Positions 7,411-15,970 are shown, counted from the stretch's first letter. The stretch: 32,905 nt of DNA from an uncultured Lachnospiraceae bacterium (GCA_944376745.1 CALWDR010000039.1:1-32905); one strand, 5' to 3'. Program-made: numbers and translations. The notes: a model not told the origin generated them from the sequence alone.

Positions 7411-9492
7411 ATGTTAGAAGGAATGTATATCGCAGACAGATATGAGATCGTCGGGAAGGTAGGAACCGGCGGGATGTCCGACGTTTACAAGGCGAAGGAC
7501 CACATTTTAGGACGGTTTGTGGCCGTTAAGGTGTTAAAGCCGGAATTTTCCGAGGACGTGAACTTTGTCACGAAGTTCCGCACGGAGGCTCAGTCCGCGG
7601 CGGGCCTGGAGCACCCCAATATCGTGAACATCTACGACGTGGGCAGCGAGAACGGGATGTACTATATCGTTATGGAGTACGTGGAAGGCATCACGCTGAA
7701 AACCTACATTGAGAAGAAGGGACAGCTCTCCTACAAGGAGGCCGTCAGCATTGCCATACAGGTGGGCCGGGGCATTGAGGCCGCCCACAACAAGCACATC
7801 GTGCACCGGGACATCAAGCCCCAGAACATCATCATTTCCACGGAGGGGAAGGTGAAGGTGACGGACTTCGGCATCGCCCGGGCCGCCAACAATCACACCA
7901 TTCATTCTGACGTGATGGGCTCCGTCCACTATACGTCTCCCGAACAGGCCAGAAATGGATTTGTGGACGGCAAGAGCGATATTTATTCTCTGGGGATCAT
8001 CATGTACGAGATGGTGACCGGGCGGGTGCCCTTTGACGGGGACAGCACCGTGGCCATCGCCATTCAGCATTTGCAGGAGGAGATGACGCCTCCCAGCGTC
8101 TACGCCCCCAACCTGCCCATCAGCATGGAAAAGGTGATCTTAAAATGTACCCAGAAGAATCCGGACCGCCGCTATGAGACCGTCAGCGATCTGCTGGTGG
8201 ACTTAAAGAAGGTGCTGATCAGCCCCGACGAGGATTTTGTGACCATTCTTCCCGTGGGGCAGGAAAGGACCAGGGTGGTGCCCAGGGAGGACCTGGAAAA
8301 GATCCAGCAGGAGACCAACGACTCCTATTACCGGGACCAGGAGGACGACGACTCCGGGGAAGGCGAGGAGGAGGAAAATGAGGAGGAGGGAGGCTTCCTG
8401 AATCCCAGGATGGAGAAGGCCGTGACCATTATGGGCATTGTGGCCGCCGTGATCATCGTGGCCATCATCGTGGTGATCATCGGAAGCATGACCAACTGGT
8501 TCCGTTTCAGCGGTGGAAACGATAAGGAGCCTGGGGAGCAGACGCAACAGGAGCAGGAGCCGGAGAAAGAGACCTACACCATGATCTCCCTGCTGGGCAT
8601 GACCGAGGAGGAAGCCCAGGACGCGCTGGATAAGGAAAAGATGGATATTGGAATCAAGGTGGTGGGTACGATCGCCTCCGAGGAGTACGAGGAGGGCCAG
8701 ATCGTGACTCAGAGCGTGGACGAGGGTGACGAGGTGGAAATCAATACCACCATTGAGGTAGAGATCAGCAGCGGCCCCGGAGAGTTTGAGGCGCCCAAGG
8801 TGGTGGGCCAGGATGAGGATACTGCGGCCCAGATGATCGAGGACGCCGGCCTGGTGGCCCAGCGGGATTTTGACTACAGCGATACGGTGCCCCAGGGCTA
8901 CGTCATTTCCCAGACGCCGGAGGCAGGAACCCCTGTGAAGGAGGGAGATACTGTCACCTACGTGGTCAGCCAGGGCGTTCAGACCGTCCGGGTGCCGGAT
9001 GTGACCGGAAGGACCGAGGCGGACGCCAGAGCGGAGCTGAACGCGGCGGGCTTTACCAATATTACGGTCACCACGGAGTATGACAGCACCGTGGCGGAGG
9101 GACTGGTGATCCGTCAGAGCTTTGCCGGGGAGTATAAGGAGCCAAGCACCACCATCAGCCTGGTGATCAGTCTCGGAAAGAGGCCGGAGTACTATTCCTT
9201 TAACCGTACTTATAATTATCCTGCGCTGATTAATGCGGATGCAGTCCAGAGTAAGGTTAAAGCAACGGTAGAGCTGACGTTGCCGGAGAGCGATGAGGTT
9301 GTGCCCACCATTGTGACGGACAACGGCAATAGTATTACCATATCCGCCTCTGATATTGTAAATTATAGTAGTGGAAACTTGTTGATTGAGTGGACTTGGA
9401 CAGAGACCGTCATTGCGGAGGATGGTACAGAAACATCCACACAGCAAAAAAAGACAGATACGTTTGATAACGTCAGCTTCCAGCCACAGTAG
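7411..9492 (+). CDS. prkC: PASTA-domain Ser/Thr protein kinase PrkC/StkP type
   Basis: This transmembrane eukaryotic-type kinase senses muropeptides or lipid II. The start is set at ATG 7411 (693 aa) because GAGGTG at 7399-7404 is well spaced; the GTG at 7402 lies inside that site. The kinase domain has GTGGMSDVYKA, the ATP Lys K40, the catalytic HRDIKPQN (D134) and DFG (D152). An acidic juxtamembrane stretch is followed by one TM helix (about 337-360). Outside are three PASTA repeats (about 388-455, 459-522 and 523-590) and a roughly 100-residue C-terminal extension of unknown fold. That extension (from about nt 9190) has visibly AT-richer codons than the rest. Its partner phosphatase lies immediately upstream. 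Confidence 0.95.
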   Translation: MLEGMYIADRYEIVGKVGTGGMSDVYKAKDHILGRFVAVKVLKPEFSEDVNFVTKFRTEAQSAAGLEHPNIVNIYDVGSENGMYYIVMEYVEGITLKTYIEKKGQLSYKEAVSIAIQVGRGIEAAHNKHIVHRDIKPQNIIISTEGKVKVTDFGIARAANNHTIHSDVMGSVHYTSPEQARNGFVDGKSDIYSLGIIMYEMVTGRVPFDGDSTVAIAIQHLQEEMTPPSVYAPNLPISMEKVILKCTQKNPDRRYETVSDLLVDLKKVLISPDEDFVTILPVGQERTRVVPREDLEKIQQETNDSYYRDQEDDDSGEGEEEENEEEGGFLNPRMEKAVTIMGIVAAVIIVAIIVVIIGSMTNWFRFSGGNDKEPGEQTQQEQEPEKETYTMISLLGMTEEEAQDALDKEKMDIGIKVVGTIASEEYEEGQIVTQSVDEGDEVEINTTIEVEISSGPGEFEAPKVVGQDEDTAAQMIEDAGLVAQRDFDYSDTVPQGYVISQTPEAGTPVKEGDTVTYVVSQGVQTVRVPDVTGRTEADARAELNAAGFTNITVTTEYDSTVAEGLVIRQSFAGEYKEPSTTISLVISLGKRPEYYSFNRTYNYPALINADAVQSKVKATVELTLPESDEVVPTIVTDNGNSITISASDIVNYSSGNLLIEWTWTETVIAEDGTETSTQQKKTDTFDNVSFQPQ

Positions 9493-9509
9493 TCGGACAT
9501 GAATGATAA

Positions 9510-9593
9510 GGCAGGGACAGAATTGTAAGGCTCCATTCCCTGCTGGCAGGGACAGAATCGTAAGGCTCCTGTTCCTGCCAGCAGGGAATGGAG
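9510..9593 (+). repeat. Composite direct and inverted repeat between prkC and rsgA
   Basis: Segments 9531-9555 and 9569-9593 are 25-base arms that pair completely if one G-U is allowed, around a 13-base loop. The left arm also takes part in a 25-base direct repeat (9510-9534 versus 9545-9569, 1 mismatch, period 35). No T-tract follows, so it is a strong hairpin rather than a classic terminator. It could be a REP-like element or an RNA-processing/stability structure. Confidence 0.8.
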
Positions 9594-9656
9594 AAGTCAG
9601 AGCGCAGGGCTGATTCAATTAGCGGAAGCTAGGTAGCCAGAGCGAAAACACGACTT

Positions 9657-9715
9657 ACAGGGGAACCGCTTGACAGAAAGAAAAAAGATTCACAGGAGAA
9701 CAGCTTGACAGAGGG
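9657..9715 (+). promoter_or_regulatory. Duplicated ribosome-binding/start region of rsgA with a 12-codon leader frame
   Basis: The ribosome site plus TTG start of rsgA (AGGAG then TTGACAGAG) has an upstream near-copy at about 9657-9680 (AGGGG then TTGACAGAA). Reading from the upstream TTG at 9670 gives 12 codons ending in a TGA (9706-9708) that overlaps the rsgA TTG as TTGA. This arrangement would permit translational coupling, but could equally be the by-product of a local duplication. Confidence 0.5.
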
Positions 9716-10583
9716 AAAGATCATCAAGGGAATTGCCGGTTTTTACTATGTGCACACCCCGGACAACCAGGTGTATGAGTGCAAGGCCAAGGGAATCTTT
9801 CGGAAGGAGAACATCAAGCCTCTGGTGGGGGACAATGTAAGGCTTCAGATTCTTGACCCGGAGGAAAAGACCGGCAATATCACGGAAATTTTAGAACGGA
9901 AAAATGAGCTGATCCGGCCCGCCGTGGCAAATATCGACCAGGCTCTGGTGATATTTGCCGCTGTCAGCCCCAAACCGAATTTTTATCTTCTGGATAAATT
10001 TCTGGTGAGCATGGAGTACCGGCAGGTGGAGACGGTCATCTGTTTTAACAAGCGGGATCTGGCCGGGGAGGGCTGGCTGAGAGAACTGGCCTGCCGCTAT
10101 GAGCACTGCGGCCATGAGGCGTTGTTTACCAGCGCCAAGAAGGAGCAGGGCCGGGAGGAGTTGCTGGCGCTTCTCGCCCACAAGACCACGGCGGTGGCCG
10201 GACCCTCCGGCGTGGGAAAATCCTCCCTCATCAATCTGCTGGCGCCCGGCACGGACATGGAGACCGGGGCCATCAGCGAGAAGATCGAGCGGGGCAGGCA
10301 TACCACCCGCCATTCCCAGCTGATCCATATCGCGGACACCACCTATATCATGGATACGCCGGGGTTCAGCTCCCTGTATGTGGACCGAATCCTGCCGGAG
10401 GAGCTGAAAGCTTATTTCCGAGAGTTTGCGCCCTATGAGAACTGCCGTTTTCTGGGGTGCAGCCACACCCATGAGCCCGGCTGCGGGGTGAAGGAGGCCG
10501 TAGAGCAGGGGAAGATTTCCCCGGGCCGCTATGAGAATTATGTTGCAATGTATCAGGAACTGAAAGAGATAAAGAGGTATTAG
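9705..10583 (+). CDS. rsgA: Small ribosomal subunit biogenesis GTPase RsgA
   Basis: RsgA (YloQ/YjeQ) is a circularly permuted GTPase that acts late in 30S assembly. An N-terminal OB fold (KIIKGIAGFYYV) is followed by G4 NKRD, G5 TSAKK, then G1 GPSGVGKSS and G3 DTPGF, the permuted order expected of this family. The C-terminal zinc module shows CRFLGCSHTHEPGC. The start is a TTG at 9705, preceded by AGGAG (9694-9698); this puts the N-terminus exactly where homologues begin. The TTG overlaps the stop of a 12-codon upstream frame (see 9657-9708). The rpe ATG begins 2 nt after its stop codon, indicating an operon. Confidence 0.95.
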   Translation: MTEGKIIKGIAGFYYVHTPDNQVYECKAKGIFRKENIKPLVGDNVRLQILDPEEKTGNITEILERKNELIRPAVANIDQALVIFAAVSPKPNFYLLDKFLVSMEYRQVETVICFNKRDLAGEGWLRELACRYEHCGHEALFTSAKKEQGREELLALLAHKTTAVAGPSGVGKSSLINLLAPGTDMETGAISEKIERGRHTTRHSQLIHIADTTYIMDTPGFSSLYVDRILPEELKAYFREFAPYENCRFLGCSHTHEPGCGVKEAVEQGKISPGRYENYVAMYQELKEIKRY

Positions 10584-10584
10584 C

Positions 10585-11238
10585 ATGAATTATTTGTCGC
10601 CGTCGATCTTATCGGCGGATTTTTCCAGGCTGGGCGAGCAGGTGAAGGCCCTTGATCAGGCCGGCGCCCAGTATGTGCATATCGACGTGATGGACGGGAG
10701 CTTTGTGCCCAGCATCAGCCTGGGGCTTCCGGTGATCAGCTCCATCCGTCCCTGTACGGAGCGAATCTTTGACGTGCATCTGATGATCGAGGAGCCGGGC
10801 CGCTATGTGAAGGAGTTTGCCATGGCCGGGGCCGACCTGATCACGGTCCACGCGGAGGCCTGCCGGCATCTGGACCGGACCGTGACAGCCGTCCGGGAGC
10901 TTGGCAAAAAAGTGGGAGTGGCGTTGAATCCGGCCACGGATCTAAGCTGCCTGAATTACATTCTGCCGGAGCTTGATATGGTACTTCTGATGACCGTGAA
11001 TCCCGGCTTCGGCGGACAGAAATTTATTCCCTACACCATGGAGAAGATCCGTGCCCTGCGGCGGATGGTGGAGCGCCGGGGGCTGTCCACGGATATTGAG
11101 GTGGACGGCGGCGTCACCCTTCAGAACGTGGAGGAGGTCCTTCTGGCCGGGGCAAACGTCATCGTGGCCGGAAGCGCGGTCTTTCAGGGGAATCTTGCGG
11201 AAAATGTGAGCGCCTTCCTGGAGAAGATGTGGCGGTAG
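10585..11238 (+). CDS. rpe: Ribulose-phosphate 3-epimerase
   Basis: Rpe interconverts ribulose-5-phosphate and xylulose-5-phosphate in the pentose phosphate pathway. The 217-aa TIM barrel carries family signatures in order: LSPSILSADFSRLGEQV, the metal-binding HIDVMDGSFVP, DVHLMIEEP, VNPGFGGQKF and the phosphate-binding VDGGV with VAGSAVF. The ATG lies 2 nt after the rsgA stop, with AAAGAGG at 10571-10577 as ribosome site. The rsgA-rpe-thiN order is common in Firmicutes. The other pentose-phosphate enzyme in the window is rpiB at 17779. Confidence 0.96.
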   Translation: MNYLSPSILSADFSRLGEQVKALDQAGAQYVHIDVMDGSFVPSISLGLPVISSIRPCTERIFDVHLMIEEPGRYVKEFAMAGADLITVHAEACRHLDRTVTAVRELGKKVGVALNPATDLSCLNYILPELDMVLLMTVNPGFGGQKFIPYTMEKIRALRRMVERRGLSTDIEVDGGVTLQNVEEVLLAGANVIVAGSAVFQGNLAENVSAFLEKMWR

Positions 11239-11321
11239 GCCTTATCCGTTCCGGAAAAGGGATGGCAGGAGATATCTGTTCTGATTGGATGGCATGATTT
11301 GAAATGGCAGCAGGTGAATTT

Positions 11322-12083
11322 ATGAGAGTTTTGATTGTGACGGGTGGATTTGTCGATGATGAATTCACCTTAGCTTATGTAAAGAGAGAAAATTATGACG
11401 CGGCCTTTGCCGTGGATAAGGGGCTTATGTTCTTCTACCGGAATCAGCTCACGCCGGATTACATTGTAGGGGATTTTGACTCCGTGGAGGAAACGACGCT
11501 GCAGTGGTACGAGACGGCAGGCTCCACGCCGCAGGGGGCTGAGGGCGCAGGAGCCGCCCGGCCGGAAGCGCGCTTTATGCTACCGGGGAGCGGTTCCGTG
11601 GAGGAGCGGGCCAATGGCGGGCCCAAGATCATAAGGTTAAATCCCAGGAAGGACGATACGGACACGGAGCACGCCCTTCAGATGGCTCTTGCGCTGGGAG
11701 CGGAGAAGATCGATGTATTCGGCGCCACCGGCACGCGGCTGGATCATGTGCTGGGCAATCTGCAGCTTCTGGGCTTTTGCCTGCGCAGGGGTGTGGAGTG
11801 CCAAATGATAGACCCCTGGAACCGGGTCCGGCTCATCCACGGGGAGACGGTGTTGGAGAAGGCGACCCAATTCGGCAGATATGTGTCGTTGATCCCCTAT
11901 ACGCCCCAGGTGACGGGCCTGACCCTCACGGGATTCGCGTATCCCCTGACAGATTACACCATGAGCAGCTTCTATGTGGAGGGGGCACAGACCATAAGCG
12001 GGGTCAGCAATGAGATTGCGGAGGAGACTGCGCGGATCACGCTGAAGGAGGGGATTCTGGTGTTGGTGGAGTCACGGGATTAG
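11322..12083 (+). CDS. thiN: Thiamine diphosphokinase (ThiN type)
   Basis: This enzyme pyrophosphorylates thiamine to the cofactor TPP using ATP. The start ATG 11322 is chosen over the Met 18 nt upstream because the protein then begins MRVLIVTGGF as in homologues, with AGGTG at 11312-11316. Conserved motifs are DYIVGDFDSVEE, NPRKDDTDTEHAL and GATGTRLDHVLGN. At 253 aa it is roughly 40 aa longer than usual. The excess is a Gly/Ala/Glu-rich segment (about nt 11515-11625) between the DFDS motif and the NPRKDDTD motif. No TPP riboswitch is visible upstream. Confidence 0.93.
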   Translation: MRVLIVTGGFVDDEFTLAYVKRENYDAAFAVDKGLMFFYRNQLTPDYIVGDFDSVEETTLQWYETAGSTPQGAEGAGAARPEARFMLPGSGSVEERANGGPKIIRLNPRKDDTDTEHALQMALALGAEKIDVFGATGTRLDHVLGNLQLLGFCLRRGVECQMIDPWNRVRLIHGETVLEKATQFGRYVSLIPYTPQVTGLTLTGFAYPLTDYTMSSFYVEGAQTISGVSNEIAEETARITLKEGILVLVESRD

Positions 12084-12122
12084 GTTGCAAATTGTACTTT
12101 GGGGGAAATGGAGGTGTGAGGA

Positions 12123-13706
12123 ATGGGAACTTATTTAAATCCGGGGAACAGTGGATTTGCGGAAATCCGAAGCAGCAGGTATGTGGACAAAACAGGATTG
12201 ATTGGGTTGATCAACAGAACCATCGGTACAAAATTGAAATTAACCTGTGTCAGCAGGCCCCGGCGCTTCGGAAAATCATTTGCGGCACAGATGCTGTGCG
12301 CGTATTATGACAGGACCTGTGATTCGTCCGCGTTGTTTGGGGATTTGGAAATTGCTTTAAACAAAGATTTTAACGAGGCCTATAAGAAGCATTTAAATCA
12401 ATATGATGTAATTTATCTTGATATGACGAATATTTTGGGGGAAACGGAGAAAAAAGAGGTTGTCGACTATATTAAGCGAAAAGTGACGGAGGAGCTTATA
12501 TCCGCATACCCGGCTTTGAAAGCGGATGAAGAATCCTTTTCCACCACATTGATTCATGCGGTGGAGCTTACCGGAAGCAAGTTTATTGCTATCATCGATG
12601 AGTGGGATGCTCCCATTCGGGAAGCTCCTGAAATAGAAAAAGAGTATCTGACATTTCTGCGTATGCTGTTTAAAAGCAGCGGTACGACGGACAAAATTTT
12701 TGCCGCCGCCTATATGACGGGGATCCTGCCCATCAAGAAGGACGGTTCGGAATCTGCCATTTCCGATTTTTGGGAGTATTCCATGCTGGAACCGGGGGAA
12801 TTTCAGAGATACGTAGGTTTTACGGAGGAAGATGTAAGAAAGCTCTGTCAGGAAAGCAGTCTGAGCTTTGCGGAGGCAAAACGGTGGTATGATGGTTATT
12901 CTTTTGATACAGTTACCTCCGTCTACAATCCTTATTCTATCATGAAGGCAATTACCATGAAGAAATTTAAGTCTTATTGGAGGATGTCTTCTGCCGCTGA
13001 CGCGCTGGAGGATTACATTGCCGGAGATTACGACGGGCTTTTCCAGGCTGTTCTGGAACTGCTGGGCGGTTTTCATATTCCTGTGGATACGGACGGGTTC
13101 AATAATGATATTGCCACTGTAAAAAACAGGGATGACGTGCTGACGCTTCTGATTCATCTGGGGTATCTGGCATATGATGAAAAAGAGGGAACGGTTCGGA
13201 TTCCAAACGAGGAGATAAAAATTGAATTTTCCAAGTCTGTCAGAGAGGTAAAAAGCAAGGAAGCTATCAAAAGAATGCGTGAGAGCAGCCAGTTGATCCT
13301 GGATACGGTTCAGATGAATGAAGATGCGGTAGCTGAACAAATTGAGAAGATTCACGGAGAGGTGTCAGACCCGCTGCATTATAGCAATGAGCAAGCTCTG
13401 AGAAGTGTTATTCAGATTGCTTACTACAGTTATCCAGATTATTATCTGAAATTTGAGGAGCTTCCCTCCGGGGAAGGGTATGCGGATATTGTATATTTTC
13501 CTAAGAGGACATCTCAAATGCCTGTGCTGATCATTGAGTTAAAGTGGAATCAATCGGCAGAGGGAGCAATTGCGCAGATTAAGAATAAGCGATATTTTGA
13601 TTCTTTGAAGGATTACGGAGGAGATATCCTGCTTGTGGGCATTAACTACGATAAAAATGCCAAAAAAGGACGGCGTAAGCATACCTGCAGGATTGAGAAA
13701 CTTTGA
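12123..13706 (+). CDS. AAA-ATPase-like protein with C-terminal PD-(D/E)XK nuclease-like domain
   Basis: This protein belongs to the AAA-ATPase_like plus PDDEXK_9 (DUF1703) class found in many copies in gut anaerobes; its function is undetermined. The N-terminus has the signature YVDKTGLI followed by the P-loop-like SRPRRFGKS, and the Walker B-like region is IAIIDEWDAPIRE. The C-terminus (about residues 450-510) has GYADIVYFP and IIELKW, matching a D-xn-ExK nuclease core. At 527 aa it is full length and intact. The ribosome site is GGAGGTG at 12110-12116. Codons are markedly AT-richer than in the flanking housekeeping genes, suggesting acquisition by transfer. A NUDIX gene follows after 61 nt. 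Confidence 0.88.
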   Translation: MGTYLNPGNSGFAEIRSSRYVDKTGLIGLINRTIGTKLKLTCVSRPRRFGKSFAAQMLCAYYDRTCDSSALFGDLEIALNKDFNEAYKKHLNQYDVIYLDMTNILGETEKKEVVDYIKRKVTEELISAYPALKADEESFSTTLIHAVELTGSKFIAIIDEWDAPIREAPEIEKEYLTFLRMLFKSSGTTDKIFAAAYMTGILPIKKDGSESAISDFWEYSMLEPGEFQRYVGFTEEDVRKLCQESSLSFAEAKRWYDGYSFDTVTSVYNPYSIMKAITMKKFKSYWRMSSAADALEDYIAGDYDGLFQAVLELLGGFHIPVDTDGFNNDIATVKNRDDVLTLLIHLGYLAYDEKEGTVRIPNEEIKIEFSKSVREVKSKEAIKRMRESSQLILDTVQMNEDAVAEQIEKIHGEVSDPLHYSNEQALRSVIQIAYYSYPDYYLKFEELPSGEGYADIVYFPKRTSQMPVLIIELKWNQSAEGAIAQIKNKRYFDSLKDYGGDILLVGINYDKNAKKGRRKHTCRIEKL

Positions 13707-13767
13707 GAGAAATTATGATCTCTTTCGAATGGTAGTGCAGAAAGATATGAATGGAGATAAAGATATT

Positions 13768-14247
13768 ATGAGTGCTCATACATTACCGGAAAAGCTTGAC
13801 AGAAAAATCATATATGAAAGCGACTGGGTATCGTTGTACTTGGACAAGGTAAGAATGCCGGATGGACGTATTTTTGACACCTATCATAAATTGCATTATC
13901 CACATGAATCTGTAAGCGTGGTCATTGTGAATGAGAAAAAGGAAATTTTAATGATACAGTCCAAAAGGTACGTCACTTCAAGGTTAGAATGGGAGATACC
14001 TGCGGGACGAATAGAGCATGGGGAGAGTAAAGAAAATGCGGCAAAGCGGGAATGTTTGGAGGAAACGGGATGTGCGTTAAAGGATTTGACATATTTATGC
14101 TGCCATAACCCCAGCAACGGGATGTCTGATTTAAAAATCCATGTTTTCGGTGCAAAAGTTGATACAGAGTCCATGGAAATAGATGAAAATGAAGTGAATG
14201 CGAAGAAATGGGTCCCGAAGGATAAAGTGCTGGAAATGCTGCGGTAG
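13768..14247 (+). CDS. NUDIX hydrolase (ADP-ribose pyrophosphatase-like)
   Basis: The intact Nudix box fits GX5EX7REUXEEXG: GRIEHGE, then seven residues, then RECLEETG. The preceding EWEIPAGRIEHGES and the overall 159-aa size resemble ADP-ribose or nucleoside-diphosphate-sugar pyrophosphatases; the substrate cannot be assigned. The frame is open further upstream and overlaps the AAA-ATPase gene, but ATG 13768, with GGAG at 13753-13756, gives a normal Nudix N-terminus. ATG 13729 or 13747 are alternatives. It shares the AT-rich codon use of the upstream gene. A weak 7-bp hairpin (14251-14270) lies after the stop. Confidence 0.88.
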   Translation: MSAHTLPEKLDRKIIYESDWVSLYLDKVRMPDGRIFDTYHKLHYPHESVSVVIVNEKKEILMIQSKRYVTSRLEWEIPAGRIEHGESKENAAKRECLEETGCALKDLTYLCCHNPSNGMSDLKIHVFGAKVDTESMEIDENEVNAKKWVPKDKVLEMLR

Positions 14248-14392
14248 AATGAGACGCAATGCGGCGTTTCCATGTTGGCTTTATTGTATGCAATGCAATT
14301 TTATATTTAAATTGGTCAAAGACAGCTTATCGCAAATAAGGTTTTGATTCAGAATAACATAAGAAATAAAAATAAAGGAGACATGAATTGAT

Positions 14393-15493
14393 ATGAAATT
14401 AGGAATCGTGGGACTGCCAAACGTGGGAAAAAGTACCCTTTTTAACTCGCTGACCAAGGCCGGCGCGGAGTCGGCCAACTACCCCTTCTGCACCATCGAC
14501 CCCAACGTGGGCATCGTGGCCGTGCCCGACGAGCGGCTGAAAAAGCTGGGAGATCTGTACCATTCCAGGAAGGTGACCCCGGCGGTCATTGAGTTTGTGG
14601 ACATCGCGGGCCTGGTGAAGGGCGCCAGCAAGGGTGAAGGCCTGGGCAATCAGTTCCTGGCAAATATCCGGGAGGTGGACGCTATTGTCCATGTGGTCCG
14701 CTGCTTTGAGGACTCCAATGTGGTCCATGTGGATGGTAGCGTGAATCCCGCCAGAGATATTGAGACCATCAATCTGGAGCTGATCTTCTCGGATCTTGAG
14801 ATTCTGGAGCGCCGTATCTCCAAGGTGGCCAAGCAGGCGCGCATGGATAAGACGCTGGCAAAGGAGCTGGAGCTATTGGAGGCCGTCAAGGCGCACCTGG
14901 AAAATGGACAGCTTGCGAAAACCTTTGAGGTCCCTGAGGATGAGGACGCCCAGGGCTGGTTCGCCTCTTACAATCTGCTCACGGCAAAGCCGGTGATCTA
15001 CGCGGCAAATGTGGGAGAGGAGGATCTGGCGGACGACGGCGCCGGCAACGCGCATGTGGCGGCAGTCCGCCAGATGGCCAAGGCGGAGAACAGCGAGGTG
15101 TTTGTGATCTGCGCCCAGATAGAGCAGGAGATCGCGGAATTAGAGGATGATGAGAAAATGATGTTTCTGGAGGACCTGGGACTTAAGGAATCCGGTCTGG
15201 AAAAATTGATCAAAGCCAGCTACAGCCTGCTGGGACTTATCAGCTACTTAACCTCCGGAGAAGATGAGACCAGAGCCTGGACCATCAGGAAGGGAACAAA
15301 AGCGCCCCAGGCAGCCGGCAAGATCCACTCCGATTTTGAGCGGGGCTTCATCCGCGCCGAGGTGGTAAACTATCAGGACCTTCTGGACTGCGGCTCCCTG
15401 GCGGCAGCCAAAGAAAAAGGCCTGGTAGGCCTGGAAGGCAAGGACTACGTGGTAAAAGACGGCGACGTAATTTTGTTCAGGTTTAATGTGTAA
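14393..15493 (+). CDS. ychF: Redox-regulated P-loop ATPase YchF/OLA1 type
   Basis: YchF is a universally conserved Obg-family ATPase that binds ribosomes. The 366-aa protein starts [17 protein letters not shown] (P-loop), then shows [12 protein letters not shown], the G3-like [17 protein letters not shown] and the non-canonical NVGEED in place of the NKxD guanine-specifying motif, which explains its ATP preference. The C-terminal TGS domain ([25 protein letters not shown]) is complete. AGGAG at 14376-14380 is rather far (12 nt) from the ATG, and a minimal ATG-AAT-TGA frame lies between them. GC content returns here to the chromosomal norm. Confidence 0.96.
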   Translation: MKLGIVGLPNVGKSTLFNSLTKAGAESANYPFCTIDPNVGIVAVPDERLKKLGDLYHSRKVTPAVIEFVDIAGLVKGASKGEGLGNQFLANIREVDAIVHVVRCFEDSNVVHVDGSVNPARDIETINLELIFSDLEILERRISKVAKQARMDKTLAKELELLEAVKAHLENGQLAKTFEVPEDEDAQGWFASYNLLTAKPVIYAANVGEEDLADDGAGNAHVAAVRQMAKAENSEVFVICAQIEQEIAELEDDEKMMFLEDLGLKESGLEKLIKASYSLLGLISYLTSGEDETRAWTIRKGTKAPQAAGKIHSDFERGFIRAEVVNYQDLLDCGSLAAAKEKGLVGLEGKDYVVKDGDVILFRFNV

Positions 15494-15499
15494 AGCATT

Positions 15500-15664
15500 G
15501 AGCCGTGCAAAATAACGGACAGTAAATATGTAAGGCCGTGCTAGCACGAGCCGCACATATTTGCTGGCAGTTATTTTATAGGGCGAAAGCCCGCAGCCGG
15601 AGGAACTTGTTTCCTCCGGCTGGCACGGCGGAGTAGAGGAAGGCAAGCCGTGCTTGCACGAGCC
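15500..15664 (+). repeat. Multi-hairpin REP-like intergenic element between ychF and ymxH
   Basis: Three dyads follow each other. Arms 15509-15531 and 15555-15577 are 23-base complements with 3 mismatches, and they enclose the perfect 12-base palindrome CGTGCTAGCACG (15537-15548). Next is GGGC-GAAA-GCCC (15581-15592), a GNRA tetraloop hairpin. Last is a perfect 12-bp stem (15594-15605 with 15611-15622). An 18-base segment at 15535-15552 recurs at 15647-15664 with one mismatch. No coding frame fits. It may be an interspersed REP/BIME-like repeat or a structured RNA. Confidence 0.75.
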
Positions 15665-15718
15665 CCAGGAACCTTTTCCCGTACTTTCGCATATCATAGT
15701 CCCAGGAGGGATTTTCAT

Positions 15719-15970
15719 ATGCGTCTTTGCGAGTTGAGGGAAAAAGAAGTGATCAACGTCTGCACCTGCCGCTGCATCGGCTTTGTCATGGACGTGGATA
15801 TCGACGAGTGCACCGGCTGCGTCCGTTCCCTGATCATTCCCGGTCCCTGTAAAATGTGGGGGCTGTTCGGGCGGGAGTTTGAGATCATCATTCCCTGGTG
15901 CGATATCAAGTGTATCGGCCCGGATGTGATTTTGGTGGAGGTCAGGGAGGAAGAAAAGAAAAAGCTCTGA
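15719..15970 (+). CDS. ymxH: YlmC/YmxH family PRC-barrel protein
   Basis: This is an 83-aa sporulation-associated PRC-barrel-like protein of unknown molecular function, found across endospore-forming Firmicutes. The start is MRLCELREKEVINV; AGGAGGG at 15704-15710 lies 8 nt before this ATG, so the longer frame from 15650 is rejected. The sequence contains GFVMDVDIDE and IIPWCDIKCIGPDVILV, matching the family barrel strands, and has seven Cys, which is unusually many for its size. It precedes nrdR, a common order in Clostridia. Confidence 0.88.
   Translation: MRLCELREKEVINVCTCRCIGFVMDVDIDECTGCVRSLIIPGPCKMWGLFGREFEIIIPWCDIKCIGPDVILVEVREEEKKKL

Noticed and set aside
8203-9618. 471-codon minus-strand frame opposite prkC
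   Set aside because: His/Leu-rich antisense shadow of a secure kinase gene; no ribosome site or recognisable motif.
11239-11321. TPP riboswitch upstream of thiN
   Set aside because: The conserved CUGAGA-type core of the THI element is not present and the gap is too short.
12393-13355. 320-codon minus-strand frame opposite the AAA-ATPase-like gene
   Set aside because: No recognisable domain, no ribosome site, and entirely inside an intact plus-strand gene.
14251-14270. Hairpin after the NUDIX gene as a terminator
   Set aside because: Only a 7-bp stem including one G-U pair and no adjacent T-tract.
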